Assembly (NCBI GenBank): GCA_035628035.1
Contig: DASPKS010000097.1
Span: forward strand, 1-41,426
Direction of reading: 5' to 3'
Origin: DASPKS01 sp035628035
Lineage (GTDB): Bacteria; Bacteroidota; Rhodothermia; Rhodothermales; Rubricoccaceae
Length of the DNA stretch: 41,426 bases
The notes beneath the pieces are model-generated. The model did not search any database. It had not been told where the DNA came from and saw only the letters and a program-made list of their open reading frames with translations. Positions within the stretch are counted from its first letter, which is position 1. Every line of letters begins with the position of its first letter. Positions 1-8,237 of the stretch are shown piece by piece. Both the position numbers and the translations under genes were made by a program.

Positions 1-1
1 C

Positions 2-415
2 ATCGAGGGGCTCCGGTTCAACACCGCCATCGCGGCGATGATGGAGCTGGTGAACGCGATGTACAAGTGGGCCGACGTGCCGCGCGCCGTCGCCGAGCCG
101 TTCGTGCTGCTCCTCGCGCCCTTCGCGCCGCACCTCGCCGAGGAGGTCTGGGCCGCCCTCGGCCACGCCGAGACGCTCACGTACGAGCCCTGGCCTGCCT
201 ACGACGAGGCCCTCGTCGCCGCCGAGGCGCTGGAGATCGCCGTCCAGGTGAACGGGAAGCTGCGCGGCACCATCACCGTCCCCGCCGACGCGCCGAAGGA
301 GGCCGTCCTCGCCGCCGCCAAGGCCGAGCCGAACGTGCAGCGCCACCTCGACGGCCTCCCCGTGCGGAAGGAGGTGTTCGTCCCCGGCCGCCTCGTCAAC
401 TTCGTCGTCGGCTGA
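2..415 (+). CDS. leuS: Leucyl-tRNA synthetase, C-terminal fragment
   Basis: Only the last 137 codons lie in the window; the reading frame is open from base 2. LeuRS charges tRNA-Leu in the cytoplasm. The fragment holds the end of the anticodon-binding helical domain (the stretch APFAPHLAEEVW is typical of class Ia synthetases) followed by the small C-terminal domain, recognisable by VQVNGKLRG and the ending RLVNFVVG. Both are standard for bacterial LeuS. The 5' part and the catalytic HIGH and KMSKS motifs are outside the window. There is no clear terminator after the TGA; a 5-bp GGGCC/GGCCC hairpin at about 425-443 lacks a T tract. The next gene starts about 100 nt downstream in the same direction. 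Confidence 0.95.
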   Translation: MEGLRFNTAIAAMMELVNAMYKWADVPRAVAEPFVLLLAPFAPHLAEEVWAALGHAETLTYEPWPAYDEALVAAEALEIAVQVNGKLRGTITVPADAPKEAVLAAAKAEPNVQRHLDGLPVRKEVFVPGRLVNFVVG

Positions 416-513
416 CCGGCCGCCGGGCCAAAACGGAGGCCCGCACGCGCGGCGGAAGCCTCGCGCGTTCTCTCGTCGTACTCTACGCCCTTCCCGCCCA
501 GCCCGACCGCTGC

Positions 514-1227
514 ATGGCCCCGCCCGCCGCCTCCCGTGCCCTCCTCCTGATGGGCCTCGTTGCCACCCTCACCGCGTGCGACACCGCCGGGGACCCCGAC
601 CCCGTCGAGGACCCGACGGCCACCTACGAGGTCCTCTTCACGGCGACGTGGAGCGCGCAGACGCACCCGACGGAGTTCCCGGCCAACGCGCACTTCTCGC
701 CGCTCGTCGGCGCGGTGCACAACGACGACGTGTCGCTGTGGGCCGTCGGGCGGGCGGCCTCCATCGGGATCCAGCGGATGGCCGAGCGGGGGCGGACCGA
801 CTCCCTCGCCGCCGAGGCCGCGCGGGAGCCCGGCACGTTCCGCGTGCTCGTGGACAGCGCCGCGCTGTCGACGGGCTACCCCTCGCCGTCGCCCCCCGGC
901 CAGGCCGTCCGCTTCGGGTTCGCGGCGGACCATGAGCACCCGCTCGTAACGCTCGTCACGATGGTCGCCCCCAGCCCCGACTGGTTCATCGGCGTGAGCG
1001 GGTTCGACCTCCGCCCGAACGGGCAGTGGGTCGACGCCGTGACCGTCCCCCTCGTCGTGTACGATGCTGGCACCGACAGCGGGCAGACCTACACCGCCCC
1101 CGACGAGCCGACCGTCCCGCGCGGGGTCGTCCACGTGAGCGACCACCCCTACTTCCTGACGGGCGGCCAGCCGGGCGGGGAGCCGACGCTGGTGGGCGTC
1201 TTCCAGTTCATCCGCGTCGGCGAGTGA
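514..1227 (+). CDS. Spondin_N-domain lipoprotein
   Basis: A 237-residue exported protein. Residues 1-22 form a lipoprotein signal with lipobox LTAC (Cys22). After a short acidic linker, residues about 35-237 match the Spondin_N fold: an opening TATWSAQTHP, then HFSPLVGAVHN, a mid-domain SPDWFIGVSGFDL, and VPLVVYDAGTDSG near the end. In animals this domain occurs in F-spondin and reelin-type matrix proteins. Bacterial versions are surface proteins of unknown role, often in Bacteroidota. The start was chosen because it gives a proper signal peptide; an internal ATG at 550 would destroy the n-region. A weak TACTCTAC box lies at 479-486, 27 nt upstream. It is followed after 8 nt by the DUF4230-type gene, so the two may be co-transcribed. 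Substrate or partner is unknown. Confidence 0.8.
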   Translation: MAPPAASRALLLMGLVATLTACDTAGDPDPVEDPTATYEVLFTATWSAQTHPTEFPANAHFSPLVGAVHNDDVSLWAVGRAASIGIQRMAERGRTDSLAAEAAREPGTFRVLVDSAALSTGYPSPSPPGQAVRFGFAADHEHPLVTLVTMVAPSPDWFIGVSGFDLRPNGQWVDAVTVPLVVYDAGTDSGQTYTAPDEPTVPRGVVHVSDHPYFLTGGQPGGEPTLVGVFQFIRVGE

Positions 1228-1235
1228 CGCCGCCG

Positions 1236-1973
1236 ATGGCGGACGCGCCCCCGCTCGATTCGCCCGCGCCCGGACGCCCTTCGGGCGTGCTCCTCCGGCT
1301 GCGGCGGCCGGGCTGCCTCGTCCTCACGCTCGTGCTCGTCGGGGCGGCCCTCGTCTTCAGCGTGTTCACGCTGGCGTGGCTCCGCCCCCGCATCACCGAC
1401 CGCGACGTCGACACGGCGGTGCTGACGACGCTCACCCGCGAGGCGCCGGCCTCCTTCCTCGTCACCGGCACGCTGGAGTTCGCCACGACGAGCGTGCGCC
1501 AGAGCACGCGGAGCTTCGAGGCCGGGCCTATCCAGCTCCCCCTCAGCACGACGACCGTGACCGTGCGCGTGCCCGGCCGGGCCGCCTACGGGTTCGACGT
1601 GCGCACGCTCCGGGCCGAGCACATCCGCCTGGCCGAGGACGGCTGGGTGGAGGTGGAGGTCCCCGCACTCACGGTGTTCTCCGTCGAGCCGGACCTGGAG
1701 CGGACGCAGGTGCAGACGCAGGCGGGCTGGGCGCAGGCGTGGAACAGCCCCGAGCGGCGGCTCGTCGAGGGCGCCCTCGCGCAGATCCAGCGGGCCATGC
1801 GCGCCCAGGCCGCGGGCCACCTCCGCACCTCGCCCGCGCCCCGCGCGAACACCGCCGAGGCCCTCCGCGCGATGCTCACGCCGCCGCTCGAGGCCGCCGG
1901 GCTGGCCGCGCCGAGGTTCCGCTTCCGCCTCGGCCCGGAGGCCGTGCTGGAACTGCGCGGACGGGGTGACTGA
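1236..1973 (+). CDS. DUF4230-type membrane-anchored protein
   Basis: A 245-residue protein with a Pro-rich cytoplasmic leader, one transmembrane helix at about residues 27-48 (CLVLTLVLVGAALVFSVFTL), then a soluble domain of about 190 residues. The domain pattern resembles DUF4230: an early SFLVTGTLEF strand, a strand of the type TVTVRVPGRAAYGFDV, then a helical end rich in Arg and Ala. Function is unknown for the family. The start ATG lies 8 nt after the stop of the Spondin_N gene, which suggests a two-gene transcript. Nothing in the sequence suggests an enzymatic motif. The family call is by general pattern only. Confidence 0.65.
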   Translation: MADAPPLDSPAPGRPSGVLLRLRRPGCLVLTLVLVGAALVFSVFTLAWLRPRITDRDVDTAVLTTLTREAPASFLVTGTLEFATTSVRQSTRSFEAGPIQLPLSTTTVTVRVPGRAAYGFDVRTLRAEHIRLAEDGWVEVEVPALTVFSVEPDLERTQVQTQAGWAQAWNSPERRLVEGALAQIQRAMRAQAAGHLRTSPAPRANTAEALRAMLTPPLEAAGLAAPRFRFRLGPEAVLELRGRGD

Positions 1974-2102
1974 GCGCCTGGAAAGACGAGCGGTTCTTGT
2001 AGGACAACCTCGGTTTCTGGATCTGACGATTTAGGAGGCACTATCACGGGCCGATAGGAGCGGTGGGAGGGACAGTCCGCAGGACGTGTCCGTTAACCCC
2101 TC

Positions 2103-3050
2103 ATGCCCGCCGATCCGTCCCCCGCTGCCCCCCGCCTCCGGGCGCCCCACGCGGCCTTCCGCGTCGACGCCCGCGTGCTGGTCCGCGACCTCGTCGTGGT
2201 GATGTTCACGCTGGAGGCGCTCGTGGTGGTCTTCGACGTCTGGCTCGGCTACGGCCGGGTCTTCGCGACGCCCGACCTCCGGGCGTTCTTCGACGCCACG
2301 CTCGAAGGCGGCTTCGCCTCCTGGCTCGCCGTGACGCAGACGGCCCTCGTCGCGCTCACGCTCGCGGCGATGGCGGCGGCGTACCGGCAGATGGGGTACC
2401 CCCGTCGTCGGTGGGGGGGCTGGGCCGCGCTGGCGGCGTGCTTCGCCTACCTCGCCTTCGACGACGGGACGCAGTTCCACGAGCGGATGGGGACGGCCTT
2501 CGCCGAGGCCGAGGCGTCGGGAAGGGGGATCGGGGCGGCGTTCCCGAGCTACTACTGGCAGCTCCTCTTCGGTCCCCTCTTCCTGGGGATGGCCGTGTTC
2601 ATGGCAGGCTTCCTGGCGCAGGAGCTCCGTTCGGCCCGGCTCCGCCTGCTCGTCGGCGTCGCGTTCGGGCTGCTCGCCTTCGCCGTCGTGCTCGACTTCG
2701 TGGACGGGCTCGACGCGGACCACCCGATGAACCTCTACGCCCGCCTCGCCGAGGGCCACGACGCCCTCGCGTTCTCGCTCTTCGGCGTGCGCGCCTTCGA
2801 GGCCGCCATCCACCTCTCCCGCGCGCTGGAGGAGGCCGTCGAGATGGCGGCGATGACGACGCTGTGGGCGGTGTTCCTCCTCCACTTCGCCGGGACCGCC
2901 GCCGAGGTGCGCCTCCGCTGGGGGCCCGTGCGGAGCCCGCGCGCGCCGCGCCGCCCGGCCGGCGTTCGTCAGCTCCCGTACCCGTACGCGCGCAGCATCC
3001 CCTCCTTATTCCGCCAGTCCGCCCGCGTCTTGACGTGGAGCTGGAGGTAG
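2103..3050 (+). CDS. Six-helix integral membrane protein of unknown function
   Basis: A 315-residue hydrophobic protein that I do not recognise. Likely membrane segments are at about residues 25-45, 73-93, 102-120, 150-172, 178-198 and 242-264. The loop after the third segment holds FDDGTQFHERMG, whose Asp, His and Glu could matter functionally. A second acidic stretch, LDFVDGLDADH, follows the fifth helix. The reading frame runs 82 nt past the stop of era on the other strand, so the last 27 or so residues are antisense to the era C-terminus and are probably not under selection for function. The 129 nt between 1974 and 2102 hold no gene and no recognisable promoter. The ATG at 2103 is the first usable start. 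Confidence 0.65.
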   Translation: MPADPSPAAPRLRAPHAAFRVDARVLVRDLVVVMFTLEALVVVFDVWLGYGRVFATPDLRAFFDATLEGGFASWLAVTQTALVALTLAAMAAAYRQMGYPRRRWGGWAALAACFAYLAFDDGTQFHERMGTAFAEAEASGRGIGAAFPSYYWQLLFGPLFLGMAVFMAGFLAQELRSARLRLLVGVAFGLLAFAVVLDFVDGLDADHPMNLYARLAEGHDALAFSLFGVRAFEAAIHLSRALEEAVEMAAMTTLWAVFLLHFAGTAAEVRLRWGPVRSPRAPRRPAGVRQLPYPYARSIPSLFRQSARVLTWSWR

Positions 3051-3904
3051 AGCGGCTTCCCGAGGAACGCCTCGATCTCGCGCCGCGCCTCCGCGCCGAG
3101 CCGCTTCAGCGCCGCGCCCCCCTTCCCGATGAGGATGGCCTTCTGCGCGTCGCGCTCGACGACGACCTCGCAGTCGACGAAGTCCTTCCCGTGCTCCCGC
3201 GCCTCGTACGTGACGACGTTGACCTGGGTGGAGTAGGGGACCTCGTCGCGGAACAGCTTGAACACGGCCTCGCGGACGATCTCGGCGATGAAGAACCGCT
3301 CGGGGTGCTCCGAGAGCTGGTCCTTCGGGTAGAACGGCGGCCCCTCCGGGACGCGCTCAAGGATCGCGCGAAGTAATACGTCCACGCCGCTGCCCTTCAG
3401 CGCCGAGATCGGGATCACCTCCTCGAACGGGTGCAGCGCGAGGTAGCGCTCGACGAGGGGGAGCGCCTCCTCCTGCGCGATGAGGTCCATCTTGTTGAGG
3501 GCGAGGAGGGCGGGGCGCCCGGCCAGCCGCTCGGCGGCGTCGCGGGCGTCGTGGGTGGGGTGGGGCGCCGTCGCGTCGGCGAGGAACACCGTCACATCGG
3601 CGTCGGCAAGGGCGCGGTCCACGTCGGCCAGCATCAGCTCGTGGAGGCGGTAGCGGGGGCGGACCACGCCGGGGGTGTCGAGGAAGACGAGCTGGTAGGG
3701 CGGGCGGCCGTCGGCTGCATCCGCGGAGAGGATGCCGAGCACGCGGTGGCGCGTCGTGCTCGGGCGGGGGGTGACGATGGAGAGCTTCGTGCCGAGGAGC
3801 CGGTTCAGCAGCGTGCTCTTCCCCACGTTCGGCGCGCCGACGAGGGCGACGTAGCCGCTCTTGTGGCCCGGGGGGACGGCGTCGAGGTCGAGGAGGGGTT
3901 CCAT
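2969..3904 (-). CDS. era: GTPase Era
   Basis: A 311-residue GTPase that binds the 3' end of 16S rRNA and assists 30S maturation. G1 is GAPNVGKS at residues 23-30, G2 includes TTRHR near 50-54, G3 is DTPG at 76-79, G4 is NKMD at 137-140 and G5 contains SAL near 167. The C-terminal KH domain is present with the loop IGKGGAAL at 259-266. Length and order match the family. The frame extends upstream to 3964, but the ATG at 3904 was chosen because the extra residues are Arg-rich and not Era-like, and because they run up to the terminator of the preceding gene. Codons GTA-TTA-CTT at 3371-3379 are rare for this genome. Era is transcribed apart from the pilin-like cluster, whose terminator lies at 3963-3998. 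Confidence 0.96.
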   Translation of the reverse strand: MEPLLDLDAVPPGHKSGYVALVGAPNVGKSTLLNRLLGTKLSIVTPRPSTTRHRVLGILSADAADGRPPYQLVFLDTPGVVRPRYRLHELMLADVDRALADADVTVFLADATAPHPTHDARDAAERLAGRPALLALNKMDLIAQEEALPLVERYLALHPFEEVIPISALKGSGVDVLLRAILERVPEGPPFYPKDQLSEHPERFFIAEIVREAVFKLFRDEVPYSTQVNVVTYEAREHGKDFVDCEVVVERDAQKAILIGKGGAALKRLGAEARREIEAFLGKPLYLQLHVKTRADWRNKEGMLRAYGYGS

Positions 3905-3962
3905 CGGGGGGAGGGGGTTGCGCCTCCAACGCCCTGCGCGGGCCCGGCGCTCCGCCCGGAAC

Positions 3963-3998
3963 AAAAAAGGCGGCGCGGAGCCGGAGCCCCGCGCCGCC
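3963..3998 (-). terminator. Rho-independent terminator of the pilin-like operon
   Basis: A perfect 10-bp G+C stem (3969-3978 pairing with 3989-3998) with a 10-nt loop is followed on the minus strand by six T residues (3968-3963). It lies 28 nt after the stop of the gene at 4026-6017 and just before era, so it separates the two transcripts. This is the clearest intrinsic terminator in the window. Confidence 0.85.
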
Positions 3999-4025
3999 TG
4001 AGGGTCGTCAGGCCGCGGTCCGTCG

Positions 4026-6017
4026 TCAGCCGCCGGACCCCCCCGAGCCGCCCCGGCCGCCGCCCGCTCGGCAGGCGCCGAGGTAGTCGCCGTGCGCGAG
4101 GTGGGAGGGGAGCGCGTGGAGCTGCGCGGTCATGGTGCCCGAGGAGCCGCGGCCACGGGTGTGGCAGATGGTGACGGTGCCGTCGCCGTTGTCGGGGTTC
4201 GAGCCGCCGGCGTACCCGCCGCCGATCTCGCGGGCGTCCCAGTGCTGCGCCCACTGCCCGACGTTGTGGATCTCCTGGCCGTCGAAGTTCAGGCGCTGCC
4301 CGATGAGGCGGATCGGCTCCATCGCGTAGTTCAGGCGGACGTTGGCGCCGGTGGTGAGGCGCGTCCCGAAGGCCTGCCCGCTCTCGATGCGCAGGCGCCA
4401 GGCCCGCTCCTCCTCGAGGTGCGCGTTCACCTCGTCGGGGCGGAGGTGCCAGTACATCGCGGCCTCATACATCGTGCGGTGGTTGTCCGCCCGCTTGACG
4501 CGGAGGGTGAGGGCGCCCGAGCGGTTCCGGTCGTTCCCCACGCAGTGCGGCCACTCGCGGCAGCCGGACTCGTCGAAGAGCGGCTGGAGCATGCGGAGGC
4601 TCCGGATGTCCACCGAGAGGTCCTTGAGCTGGTCCACCCGGAAGGGCTGGCTCCGGTGGGGCGTGGACGGGCCGGCGGCGAAGTCGCCGAAGCCGTTGCG
4701 CACCATGCCGAACCGGTTGGGCTGCCCGTTGATGTTGAGGTCCCACCGGGCGAGGCCGTGCATCTCGGGCCGGGCGAACTCGAGGTAGACCTGCTGCGTG
4801 GTCCCGATGCCCTGGAGCGTCGAGAGGAGGGAGGTCTCCACCTCGTGGGGCCAGTTGGCCGAGTTCGTCCACGTGGTGTTGTTGTAGCGGCGGAAGAAGA
4901 CCTTCTTCCCGCGCGGGGCCGTCGACGGCGTGAGGTCGAACCGGTGGGTGTGCTGGAACCACGGGAAGTTGCCGTACACCGTCCACGGGCTGCCGGTGCG
5001 GTTGCCGTAGGGCTGCGCCCACGTCCCGGCGAGGTCGCGGAGCACCGTCACGTCGAGGTGGCCGCCGGGGGGCGCCCCCTGCTGGTCGACGACGAGGGCG
5101 CCGTCCACCGTCACGGTCCCGTTGAGGACGATGGGGAGGTAGTCCGCTTCGGAGTGGATGATGACGAGGCCGTCCCAGTCGAGGACGCCGCCGGTGTTCA
5201 CGGCGAAGGTGCCCGTCACGATGAGCGCGCCGGTCCCGGTGATGCGGCCGCCGCTGTTCACGGTGAGGTTGCCGTTGACGTGGACGATCTTCGGCGAGCC
5301 GGCGGTCCCGTACGTCCGCGTGTTCGTGATCGTCTGCGCGCCGGTGAGCGTGACGTCGGTCGCGTTCATCGCGTTGAGCGCGGTGTAGTAGAGCTCCTCG
5401 GCGTCCTCCACGTTGAGGTCCTCGAGCACGCGGTCCCAGTCGAGCGGGACGGAAACGCCGCGCGTGGAGCCCGACGTGCCGGCGACCTGGGTCGAGAGGG
5501 CCGTCCGCATGTTGGTGAGGTTGACGAGGTTGCCGAGGCGGAGGTCGTCGAACTTCCGCCGGTCGAAGGCAACGTTGAGCGCCTCCGTGCCGCCGTTGAT
5601 CTGGGTGTTCCGGTGGAAGCTGCCCGTGGCGTAGGGGACGTCGAGCCAGACGGGGCTGGGGAAGTCGACGTCGTCCCACGCGTAGCGGCTGTGGACGCGG
5701 TGGACGCTCCCCCCCTCCAGCGAGGTCACGACGACGTCGGCCGTGTCGCGCTCGGGCGAGACGGTGTACTCGATGTCGGCGCGGCCGCCGGCGTACTCGA
5801 GCTCGGAGATGTTGAGGGACGGCTGGAAGCCGTCGTCGTCGAGCATGGCGTTGACGATCATGCTCTGAGCGGTGGACGAGATGTCGCGGGCGAGGAGGTT
5901 GCCTTGCGCCGCGCGCCGCCCCCGCGTGCCCTCGAGGCCGAGGGCGTTGTGGCTGGCGGAGAGCATCGCGCCGCCGAGGGCGAAGGCGAGCACGAGGAAG
6001 AGGACGAGCTTACCCAT
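4026..6017 (-). CDS. Large pilin-like surface protein (PilX-like N-terminus) with a C-terminal Cys/His motif
   Basis: A 663-residue protein with no family that I can name with certainty. Residues 3-22 are a hydrophobic helix (GKLVLFLVLAFALGGAMLSA) that continues into an amphipathic helix to about residue 70, as in minor pilins of the PilX type, but without a basic leader and prepilin-peptidase site. Around residues 240-310 there are short beta repeats with NSGG, NTGG and similar turns, suggesting a beta-helix. The last 49 residues carry a Cys-His then HLAHGDYLGAC motif followed by a Gly/Ser tail. The ATG at 6017 starts exactly at the hydrophobic helix; the 24 upstream in-frame residues are Pro/Arg-rich and unlikely. 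It is the last gene of the cluster and is followed by a strong terminator. Likely role: surface or tip subunit of a filament or secretion complex (inference). Confidence 0.65.
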   Translation of the reverse strand: MGKLVLFLVLAFALGGAMLSASHNALGLEGTRGRRAAQGNLLARDISSTAQSMIVNAMLDDDGFQPSLNISELEYAGGRADIEYTVSPERDTADVVVTSLEGGSVHRVHSRYAWDDVDFPSPVWLDVPYATGSFHRNTQINGGTEALNVAFDRRKFDDLRLGNLVNLTNMRTALSTQVAGTSGSTRGVSVPLDWDRVLEDLNVEDAEELYYTALNAMNATDVTLTGAQTITNTRTYGTAGSPKIVHVNGNLTVNSGGRITGTGALIVTGTFAVNTGGVLDWDGLVIIHSEADYLPIVLNGTVTVDGALVVDQQGAPPGGHLDVTVLRDLAGTWAQPYGNRTGSPWTVYGNFPWFQHTHRFDLTPSTAPRGKKVFFRRYNNTTWTNSANWPHEVETSLLSTLQGIGTTQQVYLEFARPEMHGLARWDLNINGQPNRFGMVRNGFGDFAAGPSTPHRSQPFRVDQLKDLSVDIRSLRMLQPLFDESGCREWPHCVGNDRNRSGALTLRVKRADNHRTMYEAAMYWHLRPDEVNAHLEEERAWRLRIESGQAFGTRLTTGANVRLNYAMEPIRLIGQRLNFDGQEIHNVGQWAQHWDAREIGGGYAGGSNPDNGDGTVTICHTRGRGSSGTMTAQLHALPSHLAHGDYLGACRAGGGRGGSGGSGG

Positions 6018-6154
6018 GGTGGGGAGCGGTCTGTGGCCGTTCGGAGGGCGCCAGCGGGTCCGGTCGGGTCCCTGCGCGGGGGGCGGCACCCCACGCAGGG
6101 CTCAGGCCGGGAAGCGTCTCGAAGAAGCCAGTGGTTGGGAGGCTGGTGGGAGGA

Positions 6155-7444
6155 TTAGCGGATGTCGGGCGGGTAGCACGGGGTGCCGGGGGCCTGGTAT
6201 CCGGGCAGGTTCGTGCAGGCGTCGAGGCAGCGCGTGCCGGGCGCCTGCCACCCCGGGTCGGGGCACGCGTCGGGCGTGCAGGCCGTGCCGTAGGGCTGGT
6301 GCCCGGGCTGCGGGCACGCGTCGGGGCACGTCGTGCCGGGCGCCTGCCACCCCGGGTCGGGGCACGCATCGGGCGTGCAGGTGGAACCGGGCGCCTGCCA
6401 CCCGGGCTCGGGGCAGCCATCCGGACGGCACGTGCTCCCGTAGGGCTGGTAGCCCGGCTCGGGACAGGCGTCCACGCACGTGGTACCGGGGGCCTGCCAG
6501 CCTGGCTCGGGGCACGCGTCGGGGCGGCACGTCGTGCCGGGCGCCTGCCACCCGGGCTCGAGGGGGCACGCGTCGGGGACGCAGCTCGTCCCATAGGGCT
6601 GCTGGCCGGGCTGCTCGGGGCACGCGTCGATGCAGCTGCCGGGGGCCTGCCACCCGGGCTCGGGGCACCCGTCGGGCGTGCAGATGGTGCCGGGGGGCTG
6701 CGTGCCGGGCTGGTCGGGGCAGACGTCCTCGATGGTCGGCTCGGGCACCGGCGGGAGCGTGGCCGGCGGCGGCTCCACGGGCGGGGTCCAGTTCGGCGGG
6801 ATGGCCTGGCCGAGGGCGAAGGGCACGATGGTCAGCCCCGAGCGCGAGAGGTTCATCCGCCCGGCGGCGTACTGGTCGCCCGCGGTCCGAACGACCCCGT
6901 CCCGCCCGGTGGTGGCCTCCACGCGAACGCGCTCGAGGTTGTCCGGGCAGTTCCCCGACGTGATGGGGGCGCCGCCCCGAGGCGTGAGCGCGACGTCGAA
7001 GTCGGTGATGATCTCGGTGCTGCCGCCGGCGTAGGCCCAGTTCCGGCCGGGGGTGGCGACGAGGCGGGCCAGGCGGTAGAGCGGGCGCGCGACGCCGTTG
7101 ACCTGCAAGACGCGCCCGGTCGGCTCGCGGCGGTACGTCACGAGGGCTGGCCGCGAGGCCTGCCCGCTGTCGGGGCGCGCGAGCGTGGGGAACGTGAACC
7201 GCGTCGTCATCCCGCCATCCTGCTCCACGACGCACTGGTAGAACGTGCCCATCGCCTCGCGCGTGCGCATGTTCTCGACGTCACGCTCGAAGGCGTCCAT
7301 GAACGAGAGCGTCTGCGCCTGCGTAGCGGTGTGGATGGTGGTCTCGACGGCGCGCTGCTTGCTGCGCTGCTGCACCACCACGAGCGCGAGGATGAGGACC
7401 GCGCCGACGATGATGGCGACAAGGTGGTCGAGGATGGCGGCCAT
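6155..7444 (-). CDS. Pilin-like protein with an 11-copy Cys-rich repeat tail
   Basis: A 429-residue protein. The N-terminus (residues 7-25) is a single hydrophobic helix followed by a polar helix to about residue 65, the layout of a pseudopilin without a canonical cleavage site. Residues 66-210 form a beta-rich domain with Cys71 and Cys166. Residues 211-240 are a Pro-rich linker. Residues 241-429 are 11 tandem units of 15-20 residues of the type CPEPGWQAPGTTC, two Cys per unit (about 22 in all), alternating with variants such as QPYGTSC. Such spaced Cys pairs suggest disulfide-braced modules outside the cell. The start ATG at 7444 was chosen because the helix begins there; the frame extends far upstream only as a shadow. 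Stop to the next gene start is 137 nt. Function is unknown; a stalk or adhesin role is inferred. Confidence 0.65.
   Translation of the reverse strand: MAAILDHLVAIIVGAVLILALVVVQQRSKQRAVETTIHTATQAQTLSFMDAFERDVENMRTREAMGTFYQCVVEQDGGMTTRFTFPTLARPDSGQASRPALVTYRREPTGRVLQVNGVARPLYRLARLVATPGRNWAYAGGSTEIITDFDVALTPRGGAPITSGNCPDNLERVRVEATTGRDGVVRTAGDQYAAGRMNLSRSGLTIVPFALGQAIPPNWTPPVEPPPATLPPVPEPTIEDVCPDQPGTQPPGTICTPDGCPEPGWQAPGSCIDACPEQPGQQPYGTSCVPDACPLEPGWQAPGTTCRPDACPEPGWQAPGTTCVDACPEPGYQPYGSTCRPDGCPEPGWQAPGSTCTPDACPDPGWQAPGTTCPDACPQPGHQPYGTACTPDACPDPGWQAPGTRCLDACTNLPGYQAPGTPCYPPDIR
6158..6724 (-). repeat. Coding tandem repeat, 11 units of about 45-57 bp
   Basis: In-frame repeats encode the CPxPGWQAPGTTC modules at the C-terminus of the protein at 6155-7444. 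Unit length varies between about 15 and 20 codons, always a multiple of three. The dominant subtypes end in APGTTC or PYGTSC. There are no spacers, so this is not a CRISPR array. Confidence 0.85.
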
Positions 7445-7506
7445 GGCTGTGGAGGGCTGGTGAGAGGGTGCGCCCCGCCACAGGGCAGGGCGCCAGGCCG
7501 GAGGGG

Positions 7507-8031
7507 TTATCGGCGGAAGAACTGCTCGGCTGCAGTCACCACGCGGCGGAGCGTGCACCGGGCCGGCGGGCGGTTCCCGGCGGGGCTCCGCTCCACGACC
7601 GTCACGACCACTTCCTTCGCCAGCGTGGGCGTCGCCGAGCCCGTCCGCGGGTTGGCCGGGTCCACGTAGCGCACCGTGACGGCGACGTCGAACCGGAGAC
7701 CGGACCCGTCGAACAGCATGGAGTCCGTGAGGGCGAGGCCGTGGAAGTCGTCGACGTCGTCGTAGGTGGCGAGGGTCTCGCCCAGCTCCGGCCCGAGGGT
7801 GGGGGTGAGGCCCACCGTCGTAAGGCGGAGGGGGGCCTCCGGGAGGACGTCGGCCTCGTCGTAGGCGCGGCCGAGCGCGCGGACGAGGTACCCGCTGGCG
7901 ACGTCGGACGCGGCCAGCTCGAGGTTGCCCACGACAGCGCGGTGCTCCGACGAGGCGAAGCTGCGGTGCTCGCTGAGCGCGGTGAGCGAGAAGACGAGGA
8001 GGGCGGCGAGGGCGAAGAGGGTCTGCTGCAT
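7507..8031 (-). CDS. Small pilin-like protein, paralogue B
   Basis: A 174-residue protein starting MQQTLFALAALLVFSLTALS, an immediate hydrophobic helix with no basic leader, followed by an amphipathic helix to about residue 60 (SEHRAVVGNLELAASDVAS) and a beta-rich C-terminal domain. It is clearly related along its whole length to the protein at 8342-8872: shared stretches include RALGRAYDEAD, FHGLA, VRYVDPA, TLAKEV and NRPPARC-LRRVVTAA. One Cys near the end is conserved between the two. The size and N-terminal layout resemble minor pilins or pseudopilins, but I see no prepilin-peptidase motif, so membrane anchoring by an uncleaved helix is equally possible. It is separated by 62 nt from the next gene in the cluster. 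Confidence 0.6.
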   Translation of the reverse strand: MQQTLFALAALLVFSLTALSEHRSFASSEHRAVVGNLELAASDVASGYLVRALGRAYDEADVLPEAPLRLTTVGLTPTLGPELGETLATYDDVDDFHGLALTDSMLFDGSGLRFDVAVTVRYVDPANPRTGSATPTLAKEVVVTVVERSPAGNRPPARCTLRRVVTAAEQFFRR

Positions 8032-8237
8032 GGCAGGGCTGCTCGGGAGGCAGGGGAGGCGTCAGAGACGACCAGCCCCTCCGCGAGCACCGCGCCACGC
8101 GGCCCGCCGCCGCTTTTATGAGACCACATTGCAACGGGCACGCACGCCGCCGCGAGCCCTCTCGCGTTCAAGCGCGCGGGCGGTCACTTCCATGCGACAG
8201 GCCGTCGGGGTGAACCTCTGCGCCCTCCTCGGGCGGG

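Noticed and set aside
425..443. Short hairpin after leuS as a terminator
   Set aside because: Only 5 bp and no T tract.
4092..6158. 688-codon plus-strand frame opposite the large pilin-like gene
   Set aside because: Val/Glu/Arg-rich shadow without motifs; the opposite strand gives an N-terminal helix, beta repeats, a Cys/His tail and a matching terminator.
6158..6724. Repeat block considered as a CRISPR array
   Set aside because: Units differ, have no unique spacers and keep the reading frame of a Cys-rich protein.
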